From NCBI RefSeq assembly GCF_022842145.1, contig NZ_JALHQD010000003.1:530042-594041 (forward strand): DNA of 64,000 bases, read 5' to 3'. The stretch's first letter is position 1. The number at the start of each line of letters is the position of its first letter. Shown here one piece after another: positions 34,538 to 43,683 of this stretch. The translations under genes were made by a program, and so were the position numbers. This DNA comes from Tabrizicola sp. (GTDB lineage: Bacteria; Pseudomonadota; Alphaproteobacteria; Rhodobacterales; Rhodobacteraceae). Under the pieces are notes generated by a model, which did no database searches, was not told the origin of the DNA, and worked only from the letters and a program-made list of their open reading frames with translations.

Positions 34538-35587
34538 ATGCGAAAGCTTACCCGCAAGGCTACCATCTACGACATTGCCAGGCTGTCCGGCGCGTCGCCG
34601 TCGACGGTCTCTGCCGCCTTGGGCGAAAGCTGGCGCACGCGCCGGATCTCGGAGGCGACGGTCGAAGCCATCCGTCGCATCGCCGCGGCCGAGGGCTATT
34701 CGACCAACATGCAGGCTCGGGGGTTGCGCAAGGCCAGGTCCGGCCTGGTAGGCATGGTCATCCCGCTGCACGACAACCGCTTCTTTTCGTCAATGTCGCA
34801 AAGCTTCGAGGCGGCAGCCCGCGACAGGGGGCTGGTGCCAGTGATCGCCTCGTCGATGCGGGAGCCTGCCGAGGAACTCCGGATCGTCGAGACGCTGATT
34901 TCCTATGCCGTGGACTATCTCTTCATCGCCGGCGCGACGGACCCCGATGCCGTGACTGCGATGTGCCGGGCCGCGAACCTGCGGCACATCTTCGTTGACC
35001 TGCCGGGGAAGGGCGCGCCCTCCGTCGTCTCCGACAACGCCAAGGGCGCCGCTGATCTGACCCGGCGCCTTCTCGCCGACCGTCCGGTGACGGGTGCGAC
35101 GCCCCGCGACAGGATCTACCTGATCGGAGGCGATGCGACCGACTATGCCTCGGCGCAACGGATCGCAGCCTTCCGCGCGGTGCTGACTGAGGCGGGGTTG
35201 CCGCCTCTCGACGAACAGATCATCGCCTGCGGCTATGCCCCGCGCAGCGCCCTGCGCGAAATCGCGGCGCTTTGCGACCGGCTGGGGGGGCTGCCCGCCG
35301 GTGTCTTCGTGAATTCTGTGACTGTCCTTGAAGGTGTCCTGAACCACCTGTCCAGGCTGCCGCTCGACGATCTGCGCGCCTGCGTCATCGGCTGCTACGA
35401 CTATGACCCCTTCGCCGCCTACCTGCAGTTTCCGGTCCACATGGTGCGTCAGGATGCTCACGGATTGATCCAGGAGGCCTACCGGATGATCGACGAGAAC
35501 GTGCTGGACCTGGTGTTGAAGATGGTCGAGCCCGAACTGATCGCGCCCCGCACCTTTTACGACAGCCCCTTTTCCGACCGCGGCTAA
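34538..35587 (+). CDS. LacI-family regulator of the ketose operon
   Basis: 349 residues. HTH TIYDIARLSGASPSTVSAALGES, hinge RGLRKARSGLVGMVIPL, then the effector domain. Divergent from the transporter operon that begins at 34330, with two matching operator-like sites in the gap. Effector presumably the imported ketose or a phosphorylated derivative (inference). Confidence 0.92.
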   Translation: MRKLTRKATIYDIARLSGASPSTVSAALGESWRTRRISEATVEAIRRIAAAEGYSTNMQARGLRKARSGLVGMVIPLHDNRFFSSMSQSFEAAARDRGLVPVIASSMREPAEELRIVETLISYAVDYLFIAGATDPDAVTAMCRAANLRHIFVDLPGKGAPSVVSDNAKGAADLTRRLLADRPVTGATPRDRIYLIGGDATDYASAQRIAAFRAVLTEAGLPPLDEQIIACGYAPRSALREIAALCDRLGGLPAGVFVNSVTVLEGVLNHLSRLPLDDLRACVIGCYDYDPFAAYLQFPVHMVRQDAHGLIQEAYRMIDENVLDLVLKMVEPELIAPRTFYDSPFSDRG

Positions 35588-35880
35588 GTTCTGCAAGATC
35601 TCTATCCGGAATCAGGGCCGTCCCCGCCCGCCCATCTGGCGGCCCGCGATCCCGGATCCGCGAAAACCCGCAGGCATGTGCGCCAGTCTATAAGGCTTTA
35701 TGTGGTAGCCGAGGCCAACACGTCCTGTCATCCTTGACGCCCTTCTCGAGGCTCGAAGAGACTGTCGGTCTTCACACGAGGTACAAACCACCCACCCGCA
35801 AGGCTCTTGACTGGCTGGCGCGATCTGTCACGCTCACATTCAATGTTCATATTTTCGTGCGATTGTTTCGGGAGCGATTT
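35588..35880. other. Intergenic region ahead of the heme/cyclase/peptidase operon
   Basis: No gene recognised. An imperfect hairpin (ATCCGG..GGGCCG at 35604-35620 with CGGCCC..CCGGAT at 35640-35657) may end the LacI transcript, though no T-run follows. The last ~60 bp before the ATG are noticeably richer in A+T than the surroundings. Confidence 0.4.
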
Positions 35881-37287
35881 ATGGGTTGCAATGAATTCCG
35901 CGGCATATCGAAGACGGCCAGTTTCACCGGGACGGGGCTTCTGTGCCTAAGCCTGGTTGGCGCCTCGGCGGTTGGGGCCGACCCCTTGGCGTCGAACAAC
36001 GGGTTCTACCCCGATCCCGGGGCCTATTCCGGGCCATTCAACATTGCCAACCTCGACTATCCCGACGCTCCTCCGGCCAATCACTGGATGCCGGGCGGCG
36101 GCGTGGTGACCGGGAAGCTGACGCAAGACACGGCGCTGGACTACATGAATGCGCTGAAGGTCTATCTGACGCCGTCGATGCATGCGCTGATCGACACGCC
36201 GCAGGAATGGGACGCCCGCGCCGCGGGCTGGTACGACATGGTCTGGCTGGGTGCGGGCGATAGCGGTGATCCGACGTCAGGACGCGAGGCTATCATGAAC
36301 ACCTACGGCGGGCAGATCGTGCCATCCGACAGCTGGTCGCTTCCCTACAGGCCGACGACGCAATGGATGCAGAACTATGGCGTGATCTACTATGATGCGC
36401 TTGCTGCGAGCATGCTGAACGAGGTTTGGGCCGACGTTTATGAACCCGATCTTGGAAAGCTCGACTTCCCTGCCGGATCGATCGTGGTCAAGGCCGAAGC
36501 CGCTACCGTACAACTGGATGAATGGCATTCGGTGCTGAATGGCGCCGCCGAGTGGCAGGTGTTCCGCCCCACGACGGAAGCGCAGAAGGCGCACGAGTCC
36601 GATCCGTCGCAGCCGCTGGTGAACGTGGTCCAGACCATTTATCCGTTGCAGCTGGCGATCAAGGTCAAGGATCCCGTGGCGGCGCCGGAAACTGGCTGGG
36701 TTTACATGGCGTTTGTCTACGATGCAGGGACGAAGGCAGCCACCCCTTGGGGCAGGTTCGTGCCCGCCGGTGCGATGTGGGGCAACGATCCCGATTCAGC
36801 CATCCGGCCCGACGGCCGCCCCGCAAGCGGCGATCTGACGGAAACCTGGGTGAACCCCGACGCTCCGCCCTTCTTCCCCGAGACGCTGGGTTGGGGCGGG
36901 CGGCTGGCGGCGCCGATGGACGTCGCCGTGCGTCACGACGTGATCCTGCCATCGGGGAAGCGCGTCACAGGCGCCGAAGGGTTCCGCGCCTCCTCCTGCC
37001 TCAGCTGCCACGGCACTGCGGAATATCCCTTCACCATCAATCTTTATCCATCTCCAAACCGCACCTTCCCGCCGGATGACACGGCGTTTCCGATGTTCGA
37101 GCCCGGTTCGGCCAAATGGGCCGAGTGGTTCCAGAACCGGTCTGGCAACGTGCCACAGTCGGGCAACATCGGCGGGTACGCGCTGGACTACGACCTCAGC
37201 ACAATGTTCGCGCTTGGCGCTTCGGGTGCGGCCATCGGGAACGCGAAAGCCGGGTACGCGTTCGACAGGTTCCATGTCCACCACTGA
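35881..37287 (+). CDS. Secreted protein with one CxxCH heme-c motif
   Basis: 468 residues; not assigned to a known family. The start at 35881 follows GGGAG and begins a signal peptide that ends about ASAVGA. One c-type heme motif, CLSCHG (Cys373, Cys376, His377), sits in the C-terminal third; the rest is rich in Trp, Tyr and Pro and looks like a compact periplasmic or surface domain (DYPDAPPANHWMPGGG, EWQVFRPTTEAQ). One heme in a chain this long is unusual for an electron carrier and may suit an enzyme or sensor. It overlaps the cyclase gene by 14 bp. Confidence 0.75.
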   Translation: MGCNEFRGISKTASFTGTGLLCLSLVGASAVGADPLASNNGFYPDPGAYSGPFNIANLDYPDAPPANHWMPGGGVVTGKLTQDTALDYMNALKVYLTPSMHALIDTPQEWDARAAGWYDMVWLGAGDSGDPTSGREAIMNTYGGQIVPSDSWSLPYRPTTQWMQNYGVIYYDALAASMLNEVWADVYEPDLGKLDFPAGSIVVKAEAATVQLDEWHSVLNGAAEWQVFRPTTEAQKAHESDPSQPLVNVVQTIYPLQLAIKVKDPVAAPETGWVYMAFVYDAGTKAATPWGRFVPAGAMWGNDPDSAIRPDGRPASGDLTETWVNPDAPPFFPETLGWGGRLAAPMDVAVRHDVILPSGKRVTGAEGFRASSCLSCHGTAEYPFTINLYPSPNRTFPPDDTAFPMFEPGSAKWAEWFQNRSGNVPQSGNIGGYALDYDLSTMFALGASGAAIGNAKAGYAFDRFHVHH

Positions 37288-40200
37288 GTCGCAAAGTGCT
37301 GCCGCGTTGCAGCCGGCCTCCGCCTCGGTCGACTTGTCGACGGAGGCCGGCTCCGTAGAGCATCGCGGCGTCACCGTGCTGATGGTCGATATTGTCTCCT
37401 CGACCACGCGGATGGAAGCCCTTGGTCCGGAAGGCTACGCTCCGCTTCTGCGCCACTTCCACGCCGTTTGCACGGATGCGGTCCGCGCGCATGGCGGCGT
37501 GATTGCACAGTACCAGGGCGACGGCATTCTTTGCTACTTCGGCTTCCCTGTCGCGGGGGAGGACGATGCCTGCTGCGCGGTGGAAGCCGCGCTTGATATT
37601 GTCGGGGCATTGTCCACCGGCCGCGACGACTATGTGATCGAGACCCGGCTGGGGCTGAGCTCCGGCACCGTGATGCTGCGCGCCTACGGCGACCAGTTCG
37701 GCACCAGCGCCGTGGGCGGCTGCATCAACCGTGCAGCCCGGCTTGAGGCGTTGGCCGAACCGAACACTGTGTTGATCTGCGACGAGACGATGCACCTGGT
37801 CGGACGCATGTTCCAGTTGCGGGACCTCGGCGAACACAAGCTGGCAGGTTTCAGCAAGCCACAGCGCGTGTACCAGGCTTTGCGGACCCGCAGTGGGCTG
37901 GCCACGCGGTTCGAGGCGCTGCGCGGTCACCGCAGTGGCCCGCTGATCGGCCGTACCGCCGAGTTGCAGCAGCTGGCACACCTGTTCCGGACCGCACGCA
38001 ATGACGGCGGGCGCAGCGTGATCCTTTCTGCCGGGCCGGGGTTCGGCAAGTCGCGACTGGTGTCGGCCTTTCTGCAGGGCGAAGCTGCAGCGGGTGCGCC
38101 CAGTTTCGTGATGCAATGTGCGCCCGAACACGTAGGCACAACGCTTTACCCGGTGCGGCGTTACCTGGAATGGCTATCCGGCACCGCGGGCGGTGATGAC
38201 CAGTCCGCACGCCATGCAAAGCTCAAACGTCTGATCACGCAGGTCTGGGGCGCTGACTCTGCCGAGACCGACATCCTTCTCGATCTGCTCAGCCCGCTGG
38301 GGGCCGAACAGCCATTGGACGCAAGCGAGTCGATCCCGCTGCGGCGCGGCCGGGCGCTGACGCTGCTGGCGAACAAGCTCTTCGCATCGGTCGCCGGCAT
38401 CGGGGCGTTTCTCGTGGTAATCGAGGACGTGCACTGGATCGATCCGACCTCTGCGCAGTTCGTCGACATGCTTATCGACCGCGTTCGGCTTCACCCCGGT
38501 CTTATCGTGCTGACGACGCGCCCCGAGCCACCCTTCGGGAGCGGCTGGCCGGAAGCCACCCTGATGACACTTACCCCGCTGGACGAGAGCGAGGCGCGGG
38601 TGCTGGCGCTCCAGGCCCTAGGAGACGCAGCCGCGGCCGAGGACGGCGAGATCGACGATCTGATTCGCAAGAGCGAGGGAGTGCCCCTGTTCCTGCTGGA
38701 ATACGCCGATATGCTGCGAACCGCGGAACCACGGGGACCCGGCTCGGTCAGGATTCCGCTGTCGCTGGGCGGGATGGTTCAAACGCGGCTTGACCGGCTG
38801 ACCCAGCCGGAGCGGACGTTCGCCCGTGTCGGCTCTGCCCTTGGGCGCAGCTTCGACCCGGGGTTGGTGGCACATATCGTCGGGCAGGGTGAGGGTGCGG
38901 CAAAGGCTGCGACCGAGGCGCTTTTCGCGCAGCGTCTTGCGCATCCGTCCGTCGGCACGCAAGGCTCGGACAGCGTGACCTTCAGCCACGCACTGATCCG
39001 CGACGCGATCTACGGCAACATGACCACCGACCTGCGCCGGCTTGTGCATCAGTCGATCGTCGACGGCGTCCTGTCGCTGGGCCGTGTGATCGAGGATCAC
39101 TTTCTGGCCAGTCACCTGGCCCGCGCCGGCCGCCCGGCCGAGGCTGTGCCACACTTCCTGTCCGCTGCCCTGTCCGCGGCTGGCAAGGGTGCCGCGGGCG
39201 AGGCGCTGGCCCATCTCGACGCAGGACTGGCCTGCCTGGCCGACTTGCCCGCCGACCCCAACCGCGACCGGCTGGAGCTTCAGCTTCTGGCCGTGCGTGG
39301 ACCCACGCTGATGGTGACGCAGGGTCCCGGCAGCGACGCCTTCGGCGCCTGCCAGGCCCGGGCGATGGAACTGGTCGAGCTTCTGCAACAGGAAGCCGAG
39401 ATGATCCCGGTGATCTTCTACACCGCTGAACACGCCTGGGCGGTAGCCGACCTCGACCGGGCAGAGCGGCTGGCCGATACCGTCGTCGAGATCGACCGCC
39501 GCGCGCCTTCCGATGCGGCCCACATGGCAGGGAACCTGCTGCAGGGCATGGTGTCTTTTCACCGCGGCGACAATGCCGCGACCGTCCAAAGCCTGGGCCG
39601 CGTCATCGCGCGCCACGACGCCGACCGGCACGGGGCGCTTTATGCCCAATTCATCAAGGAATTCGGGGTTTTCAGCCACTTCTACCAGGGGCTTACCCGC
39701 ACAGTTCAGGGCGATTTTGAAGAAGGTCGCACGCTGGCCGAAGGCGCCATCGCCGTGGCCGAATACCTGAAGTTTCCGCACGAACGCGGCTTTGCCCTGC
39801 TGGCACGGTTCAACACCGCACTGTTTCGGGGCGACGTGGAAACCGTCGCGTCTGCCAGCGCCGAAGCGCGTGATTTCTCGATCGCGCAGGGATTTCCGGA
39901 GTTCGTCGCGATGGCCACCTTCGCCCACGGCTGGAGTGTTGCCCGGCGCGGCGATCTTGCCGATGGGGTCACACAGATGGAGGCGGGCTTCGCCGCGTGG
40001 CGCCAGACCGGATTCACCTGCTGGCAGGCGTTCTTTGCGTCGGTCATCGCGCCCTTCCTGGTCGCGCAGGGTTCGGTCGATACCGCCGAGGCGCTGGTGG
40101 AAGAGTATCTCTCCCTCATGGACTCGACCGGGGAGGAACAGTTCCGCGCGCCGCTCTTGCTTGCTTGCGCGATCGTAAGACGCGCCCGCGGCGATGTGGT

Positions 40201-40315
40201 GGCCGCCGCAGCTTTGTCCACCGCTGCGCGCCGGACGGCGGCAGCGCAGGGCGCGGTTCTCTGGCAACAGTGGGTCGATGCCGCGTTTCCGATCGAGAGG
40301 CCCGAACCGGCATGA
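37274..40315 (+). CDS. Class III nucleotide cyclase / AAA ATPase / TPR-like signalling protein
   Basis: 1013 residues, cytoplasmic. Residues about 30-160 are a class III adenylate/guanylate cyclase domain: metal Asp39 (MVDIVSST) and Asp83 (YQGDGIL), transition-state Asn152 and Arg156 (INRAARL). The base-reading Lys position, four residues before Asp83, is Gln79, so the nucleotide product is uncertain. Residues about 222-600 form an AAA/NTPase module with Walker A GPGFGKS (254-260) and Walker B FLVVIEDVHW (379-388). The remaining ~400 residues are helical repeats of TPR type. MalT/AfsR-like cyclases of this layout are known, but their outputs are rarely understood. Coupled to the upstream heme protein (14-bp overlap) and the downstream peptidase (ATGA). 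Confidence 0.85.
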   Translation: MSTTESQSAAALQPASASVDLSTEAGSVEHRGVTVLMVDIVSSTTRMEALGPEGYAPLLRHFHAVCTDAVRAHGGVIAQYQGDGILCYFGFPVAGEDDACCAVEAALDIVGALSTGRDDYVIETRLGLSSGTVMLRAYGDQFGTSAVGGCINRAARLEALAEPNTVLICDETMHLVGRMFQLRDLGEHKLAGFSKPQRVYQALRTRSGLATRFEALRGHRSGPLIGRTAELQQLAHLFRTARNDGGRSVILSAGPGFGKSRLVSAFLQGEAAAGAPSFVMQCAPEHVGTTLYPVRRYLEWLSGTAGGDDQSARHAKLKRLITQVWGADSAETDILLDLLSPLGAEQPLDASESIPLRRGRALTLLANKLFASVAGIGAFLVVIEDVHWIDPTSAQFVDMLIDRVRLHPGLIVLTTRPEPPFGSGWPEATLMTLTPLDESEARVLALQALGDAAAAEDGEIDDLIRKSEGVPLFLLEYADMLRTAEPRGPGSVRIPLSLGGMVQTRLDRLTQPERTFARVGSALGRSFDPGLVAHIVGQGEGAAKAATEALFAQRLAHPSVGTQGSDSVTFSHALIRDAIYGNMTTDLRRLVHQSIVDGVLSLGRVIEDHFLASHLARAGRPAEAVPHFLSAALSAAGKGAAGEALAHLDAGLACLADLPADPNRDRLELQLLAVRGPTLMVTQGPGSDAFGACQARAMELVELLQQEAEMIPVIFYTAEHAWAVADLDRAERLADTVVEIDRRAPSDAAHMAGNLLQGMVSFHRGDNAATVQSLGRVIARHDADRHGALYAQFIKEFGVFSHFYQGLTRTVQGDFEEGRTLAEGAIAVAEYLKFPHERGFALLARFNTALFRGDVETVASASAEARDFSIAQGFPEFVAMATFAHGWSVARRGDLADGVTQMEAGFAAWRQTGFTCWQAFFASVIAPFLVAQGSVDTAEALVEEYLSLMDSTGEEQFRAPLLLACAIVRRARGDVVAAAALSTAARRTAAAQGAVLWQQWVDAAFPIERPEPA

Positions 40316-41352
40316 GCAGGACCTCCCCCGAAATGATTGACACACCGCTTGGCGCGCTGCGGGTAGCCTTCGGTGAGCGCACGGAAACCTGTCTTGTCGC
40401 AACCTCGGTGAAGACCGGTCGGACACTTCTGTCCATGCCCGATGTCGCCACGCAGGAGCAAAGCCGGTTTGACCGCTGCGCGCGCGTGGGCCTGCCCCAG
40501 GCTCGACATGACGTCGACGAGGCGACCTATCTGGATTTTCTGACCACCCAGGTCGTCGACTGGGATCCGACCGAAATCGGCCGGCTCAAAGCAATTATTA
40601 GGGGCCTAAAGCCGGTCTTCGCCGGGATCGACATGGATCTTCCGCAGGTTATCTACCTGGTGAAGACCACCGGCCGGGAAGAGGCGTCCGCCGCCTATAC
40701 GCGCCATGTCGACACCATCGTGCTACCCGCCAACATGGTCGCCTCGCTGCGTACGCCGCCACCCGGAGGCGACGATCTGCATCCGGCGACGTCCACTGGC
40801 TATCTTGCCGGTATCCTTACCCACGAGTTGTTCCACATTTTGTCAAAGAACAACCCAACCGTTCGCGCACGGCTTTTCGCCAAGCTGGGCTTTCGGGAAC
40901 TGGCTGCTCCGCTGGCCATGCCAGACGACCTGGCGCCCTGCGGGCTGCCCTACTCCGCACTGAAGATCACCAACCCCGATGCGCCGCGCCTGAACGTCGC
41001 GATCGACCTCGTGCCGCCCAAGGGTACCGCCAAGGTGCCGATGGTGCCGGTGCTGGTCTCGAGCAGCCCTTACGAGGGTGGCGTGTTCTTCGCAACACTC
41101 CAGTGGGTCTTTCTCGAACTCGACGATGCCGCGACTGGCTGGCGCCGCGGTGCCGACGGTCGCTTGCGCGTGCACCCTTCCAAGTCACTGCAGAAGCAGT
41201 ACCTGAAACGGGTAGGGCGCAACCTGACCGAGGAGATATTCCACCCCGACGAGATCCTCGCGCAAAGCTTTGTCATTTCCGCGCATCAGCCCAGCATGAA
41301 ACTGCTGGAACAGTTGTCCGACATGATCTGGCCTGGTCGCGTCGGTTCCTGA
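40312..41352 (+). CDS. HExxH metallopeptidase-like protein
   Basis: 346 residues, family not recognised. The zinc motif THELFH (His171, Glu172, His175) is followed 136 residues later by FHPDEILAQSF; the Glu314 in HPDE resembles the third ligand or structural motif of some gluzincin-like families (inference). No signal peptide or membrane segment, so probably cytoplasmic like the cyclase. Starts by ATGA overlap with the cyclase gene. An enzyme that is switched on or off by the cyclase/ATPase protein is one possible reading. Confidence 0.7.
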   Translation: MSRTSPEMIDTPLGALRVAFGERTETCLVATSVKTGRTLLSMPDVATQEQSRFDRCARVGLPQARHDVDEATYLDFLTTQVVDWDPTEIGRLKAIIRGLKPVFAGIDMDLPQVIYLVKTTGREEASAAYTRHVDTIVLPANMVASLRTPPPGGDDLHPATSTGYLAGILTHELFHILSKNNPTVRARLFAKLGFRELAAPLAMPDDLAPCGLPYSALKITNPDAPRLNVAIDLVPPKGTAKVPMVPVLVSSSPYEGGVFFATLQWVFLELDDAATGWRRGADGRLRVHPSKSLQKQYLKRVGRNLTEEIFHPDEILAQSFVISAHQPSMKLLEQLSDMIWPGRVGS

Positions 41353-41603
41353 GGGCCTTGTAGACAGGCCGAAAGCCCGGAAACGCGGGGTGTAGCATCG
41401 CCCGCGCCGCCTTCCGATAAAATGTTGGCCAAAGCTTCTCCCGCTTTGATCCTTGCGCGCCTGAGAGGCTCGAAAGTGGCTCCCTGCGGCTACTCAAGGA
41501 CCCAGCGGACGATCGCTCGAACTGATCTGGCGGCCTTTGCCCACACCCCACCCGTCTTCAAAGCTGCCAGCGGCCCCATCAGAAGCCGCTGGCCAGCAGT
41601 TGA

Positions 41604-41969
41604 TCAATTCGCCGAATAGATCCGAATTTCCGGATCGCCCTGCATCAGCGGGCCAAGTTCGCGCACGACGTCGTTGGTGAAGATGTCGCTGGTCAGATAC
41701 GCCTGAGCATCGGCCACGGTGCCAAAGCCGTGCAGGACCTGAACGTCCTCGTCCCGGACCAGCAGCGCCTTCGAGAGGGTGCCCGGCACATCGTCAAGGA
41801 ACGGCTGCTTGTACTTCTCGTAGACAGCGCCCGCCGCGGCGCGGTTCTCGGGGGCAACCTTGATGGTGATTTCCAGGAACGCGGTTTCGGCGTGGGACAT
41901 GCTGGTCGTTGCTCCAAGGGCAAGTGCGGCGGCCACGGCGACCGAGCGCAGGGATGTGTGCAGTTTCAT
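41604..41969 (-). CDS. Exported antibiotic-biosynthesis-monooxygenase (ABM) domain protein
   Basis: 121 residues. A signal peptide (about 1-27, SMSHA|E) precedes one ABM ferredoxin-like barrel: AFLEITIKVAPENRAAAGAVYEKY and DVQVLHGFGTVADAQAYLTSD. ABM proteins include quinol monooxygenases and heme-degrading enzymes; without the heme-binding Asn/His pattern the former is likelier. Divergent from a LysR regulator. A perfect stem CCAGCGGC/GCCGCTGG (41567-41592) lies just after its stop and may mark the transcript end. Confidence 0.82.
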   Translation of the reverse strand: MKLHTSLRSVAVAAALALGATTSMSHAETAFLEITIKVAPENRAAAGAVYEKYKQPFLDDVPGTLSKALLVRDEDVQVLHGFGTVADAQAYLTSDIFTNDVVRELGPLMQGDPEIRIYSAN

Positions 41970-42074
41970 GGTCTTCTCCTGTCGGGCCCCAGAGTTGGGT
42001 GCCTGAGAAGGTGATACTGATCAGGCCACTGATGCGGAAATTCTATTTTGCAATCACATTAATAGGAGATATCT

Positions 42075-43025
42075 ATCAAAAGAACACCGGAGCCTCAGCC
42101 CCTGAACCTGCAACAACTGAAATATGCACAAGCCCTCGCCGAACTCGGCTCCTTCGTCCGGGCGGCCGAGCAGTGCCATGTGACCCAGCCCACCCTGTCG
42201 AACGGAATTGCTCAGCTTGAACTGGATCTGGGCCACAAGCTGTTCCAGCGGACGACGCGGACCGTGCGGCTGACCGAGGTTGGCCAGCAACTGCTGCCCG
42301 ACATCTGCGATCTTCTGAATGCACAAGCGGCCCTGGTCGCGCGGGCCAAAAGCCTTGCCAATCCGACGGCGCGGCTGATCCGGCTTGGTGTGTCGCCGCT
42401 GATCGGGGTCAAGCTGGCTGACCTCGCGATCGAACCCTTCCGGCGCGCGAACCCGGGTGTCGAGATCATCTTCCGGGAACTGAACTTGTCGGAAATGGTC
42501 CGCCTTCTGGATCAGGGCCAGCTGGATTTCGTGCTTGGCCCCACAGATCCTTTGGCCGCGCTCCCAGCCCACCACCAGTCTGCCTTCTTCCATGACGAGG
42601 CGCTTGTCTTCGTACCGGGCCGCCATTCCCGGGCGCGCTATCAGCCGAAACCGGATGTCAGCCTGAAGGACATCGCCGGCGAAACCTTTGTCATGGTGCC
42701 CGATTCCTGCGGGCTGACGCGCACCACTCGGGCGCTATTCGGCCAGTTGCGGCTAAGCTTGCGGGAATATTCCGGCCAGGCAATGAGTTACAGCGTGCTG
42801 CAGGAATGGGCTGAGCTTGGCATCGGCTCGGCGATCCTGCCGCGGTCAAAGCTGGCCAGCGGGGTCGATGGCCTGCCCAGAATACGCGCGGCAGACGGCA
42901 GCCCGGTCCGCATCCGCTATCAAAGCCTGTGGCGCGGCGTTCCCGAGCCGGCGTCAGATGTGACCGCGCTGGCGGCTTACCTGCGCGACGTCGCACCGTC
43001 TCTTGTTGGCGGCCTTAGCCCCTGA
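42075..43025 (+). CDS. LysR-family regulator, no canonical start codon
   Basis: 316 residues if started at 42075. The N-terminal winged helix is intact: LNLQQLKYAQALAELGSFVRAAEQCHVTQPTLSNGIAQLE. No ATG, GTG or TTG lies in frame before it; the frame opens at 42066 after a TAG. An AGGAG site at 42064-42068 is six bases ahead of ATC (42075), which may be a rare start or a mutated ATG. The first ordinary start, GTG at 42180, would remove half of the DNA-binding domain. The effector domain is complete. Probably regulates the divergent ABM gene; a CTGATCAG palindrome (42017-42024) lies in the gap. Confidence 0.7.
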   Translation: MKRTPEPQPLNLQQLKYAQALAELGSFVRAAEQCHVTQPTLSNGIAQLELDLGHKLFQRTTRTVRLTEVGQQLLPDICDLLNAQAALVARAKSLANPTARLIRLGVSPLIGVKLADLAIEPFRRANPGVEIIFRELNLSEMVRLLDQGQLDFVLGPTDPLAALPAHHQSAFFHDEALVFVPGRHSRARYQPKPDVSLKDIAGETFVMVPDSCGLTRTTRALFGQLRLSLREYSGQAMSYSVLQEWAELGIGSAILPRSKLASGVDGLPRIRAADGSPVRIRYQSLWRGVPEPASDVTALAAYLRDVAPSLVGGLSP

Positions 43026-43575
43026 TCCGCAACGCAACCATCTGACGCAACTCTGCCGTGACATCGGCAAGGACGCTGCGGTCCTGTGCGTTCGACGCCA
43101 CGATGATCGCCCCCTCAAGTGCCGTGACGACCAGCCGAGCAAGGCTTGCTTGCGCCGTTCCGGTATGGCGCTGGAACAGCCCCTCCAGCCAGGACAGGTT
43201 CATCTGAAAGAAGGCCCGGGTCTGATCGTTGACCGTCTGGGGCAACCCGATGGATTCCGCGCCCATGATGGCGCAAAGACAGACGGCTTCATCGACCACC
43301 AGAGCCACATCATACAGCGCGGCATAGGCGTCGAAGGCGGTCATCGGGTCAGAGGTGTCGATCCCGTCCAACGCCTGCGAGAAGCGTTTGGCATAATTCG
43401 CGACGATGGCCACGCCAAGGTCGGCCTTGGTGGGGAAATGGTAGTGCACGCTCGCGCTTTTGACGCCCACATCCGTGGCGACATCGCGAAAGCTCATCTC
43501 GGCAAAGCCGGATGCGCGCACGCGCCGTTCGGCGGCCTGCACGATCCTGTCACGCATGGTTGGTTCGCTGGTCAT
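43015..43575 (-). CDS. TetR-family repressor
   Basis: 186 residues. N-terminal HTH MSFRDVATDVGVKSASVHYHFPTKADLG is standard for TetR. The C-terminal ligand domain includes a CLCAIMGAE segment common in AcuR/YxaF-type members, with two cysteines that could sense electrophiles (inference). It overlaps the LysR gene tail by 11 bp. Operators lie in the gap to the divergent DJ-1/PfpI gene. Confidence 0.9.
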   Translation of the reverse strand: MTSEPTMRDRIVQAAERRVRASGFAEMSFRDVATDVGVKSASVHYHFPTKADLGVAIVANYAKRFSQALDGIDTSDPMTAFDAYAALYDVALVVDEAVCLCAIMGAESIGLPQTVNDQTRAFFQMNLSWLEGLFQRHTGTAQASLARLVVTALEGAIIVASNAQDRSVLADVTAELRQMVALRIRG

Positions 43576-43584
43576 CCTGCCCGC

Positions 43585-43658
43585 CTATCAACTGATAGAT
43601 AGCGCTTGACGGGTGAGGGTGCAAGCGGTAGCCGTTCTGTCTATCTATCAGTTGATAG
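43585..43658. promoter_or_regulatory. Paired TetR operators
   Basis: CTATCAACTGATAGATAG (43585-43602) and CTATCTATCAGTTGATAG (43641-43658) are exact reverse complements. Each contains the near-palindrome CTATCA-NN-TGATAG, with centres 60 bp apart. TTGACG (43606-43611) lies between them as a plus-strand -35; the matching -10 is weak. Confidence 0.82.
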
Positions 43659-43683
43659 AATCAGCAGTGCGAAAGGAAGAAAG

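Noticed and set aside
38618-40426. 602-codon minus-strand open frame
   Set aside because: Antisense to the cyclase/TPR protein; no domain visible.
35881-41352. Antiphage defence island
   Set aside because: The cyclase-ATPase-peptidase layout invites the idea, but no neighbouring defence, integrase or mobile gene supports it.
41353-41603. Possible small gene or RNA between the peptidase-like and ABM genes
   Set aside because: Short frames there lack a ribosome site and recognisable product; no tRNA-like fold was found.
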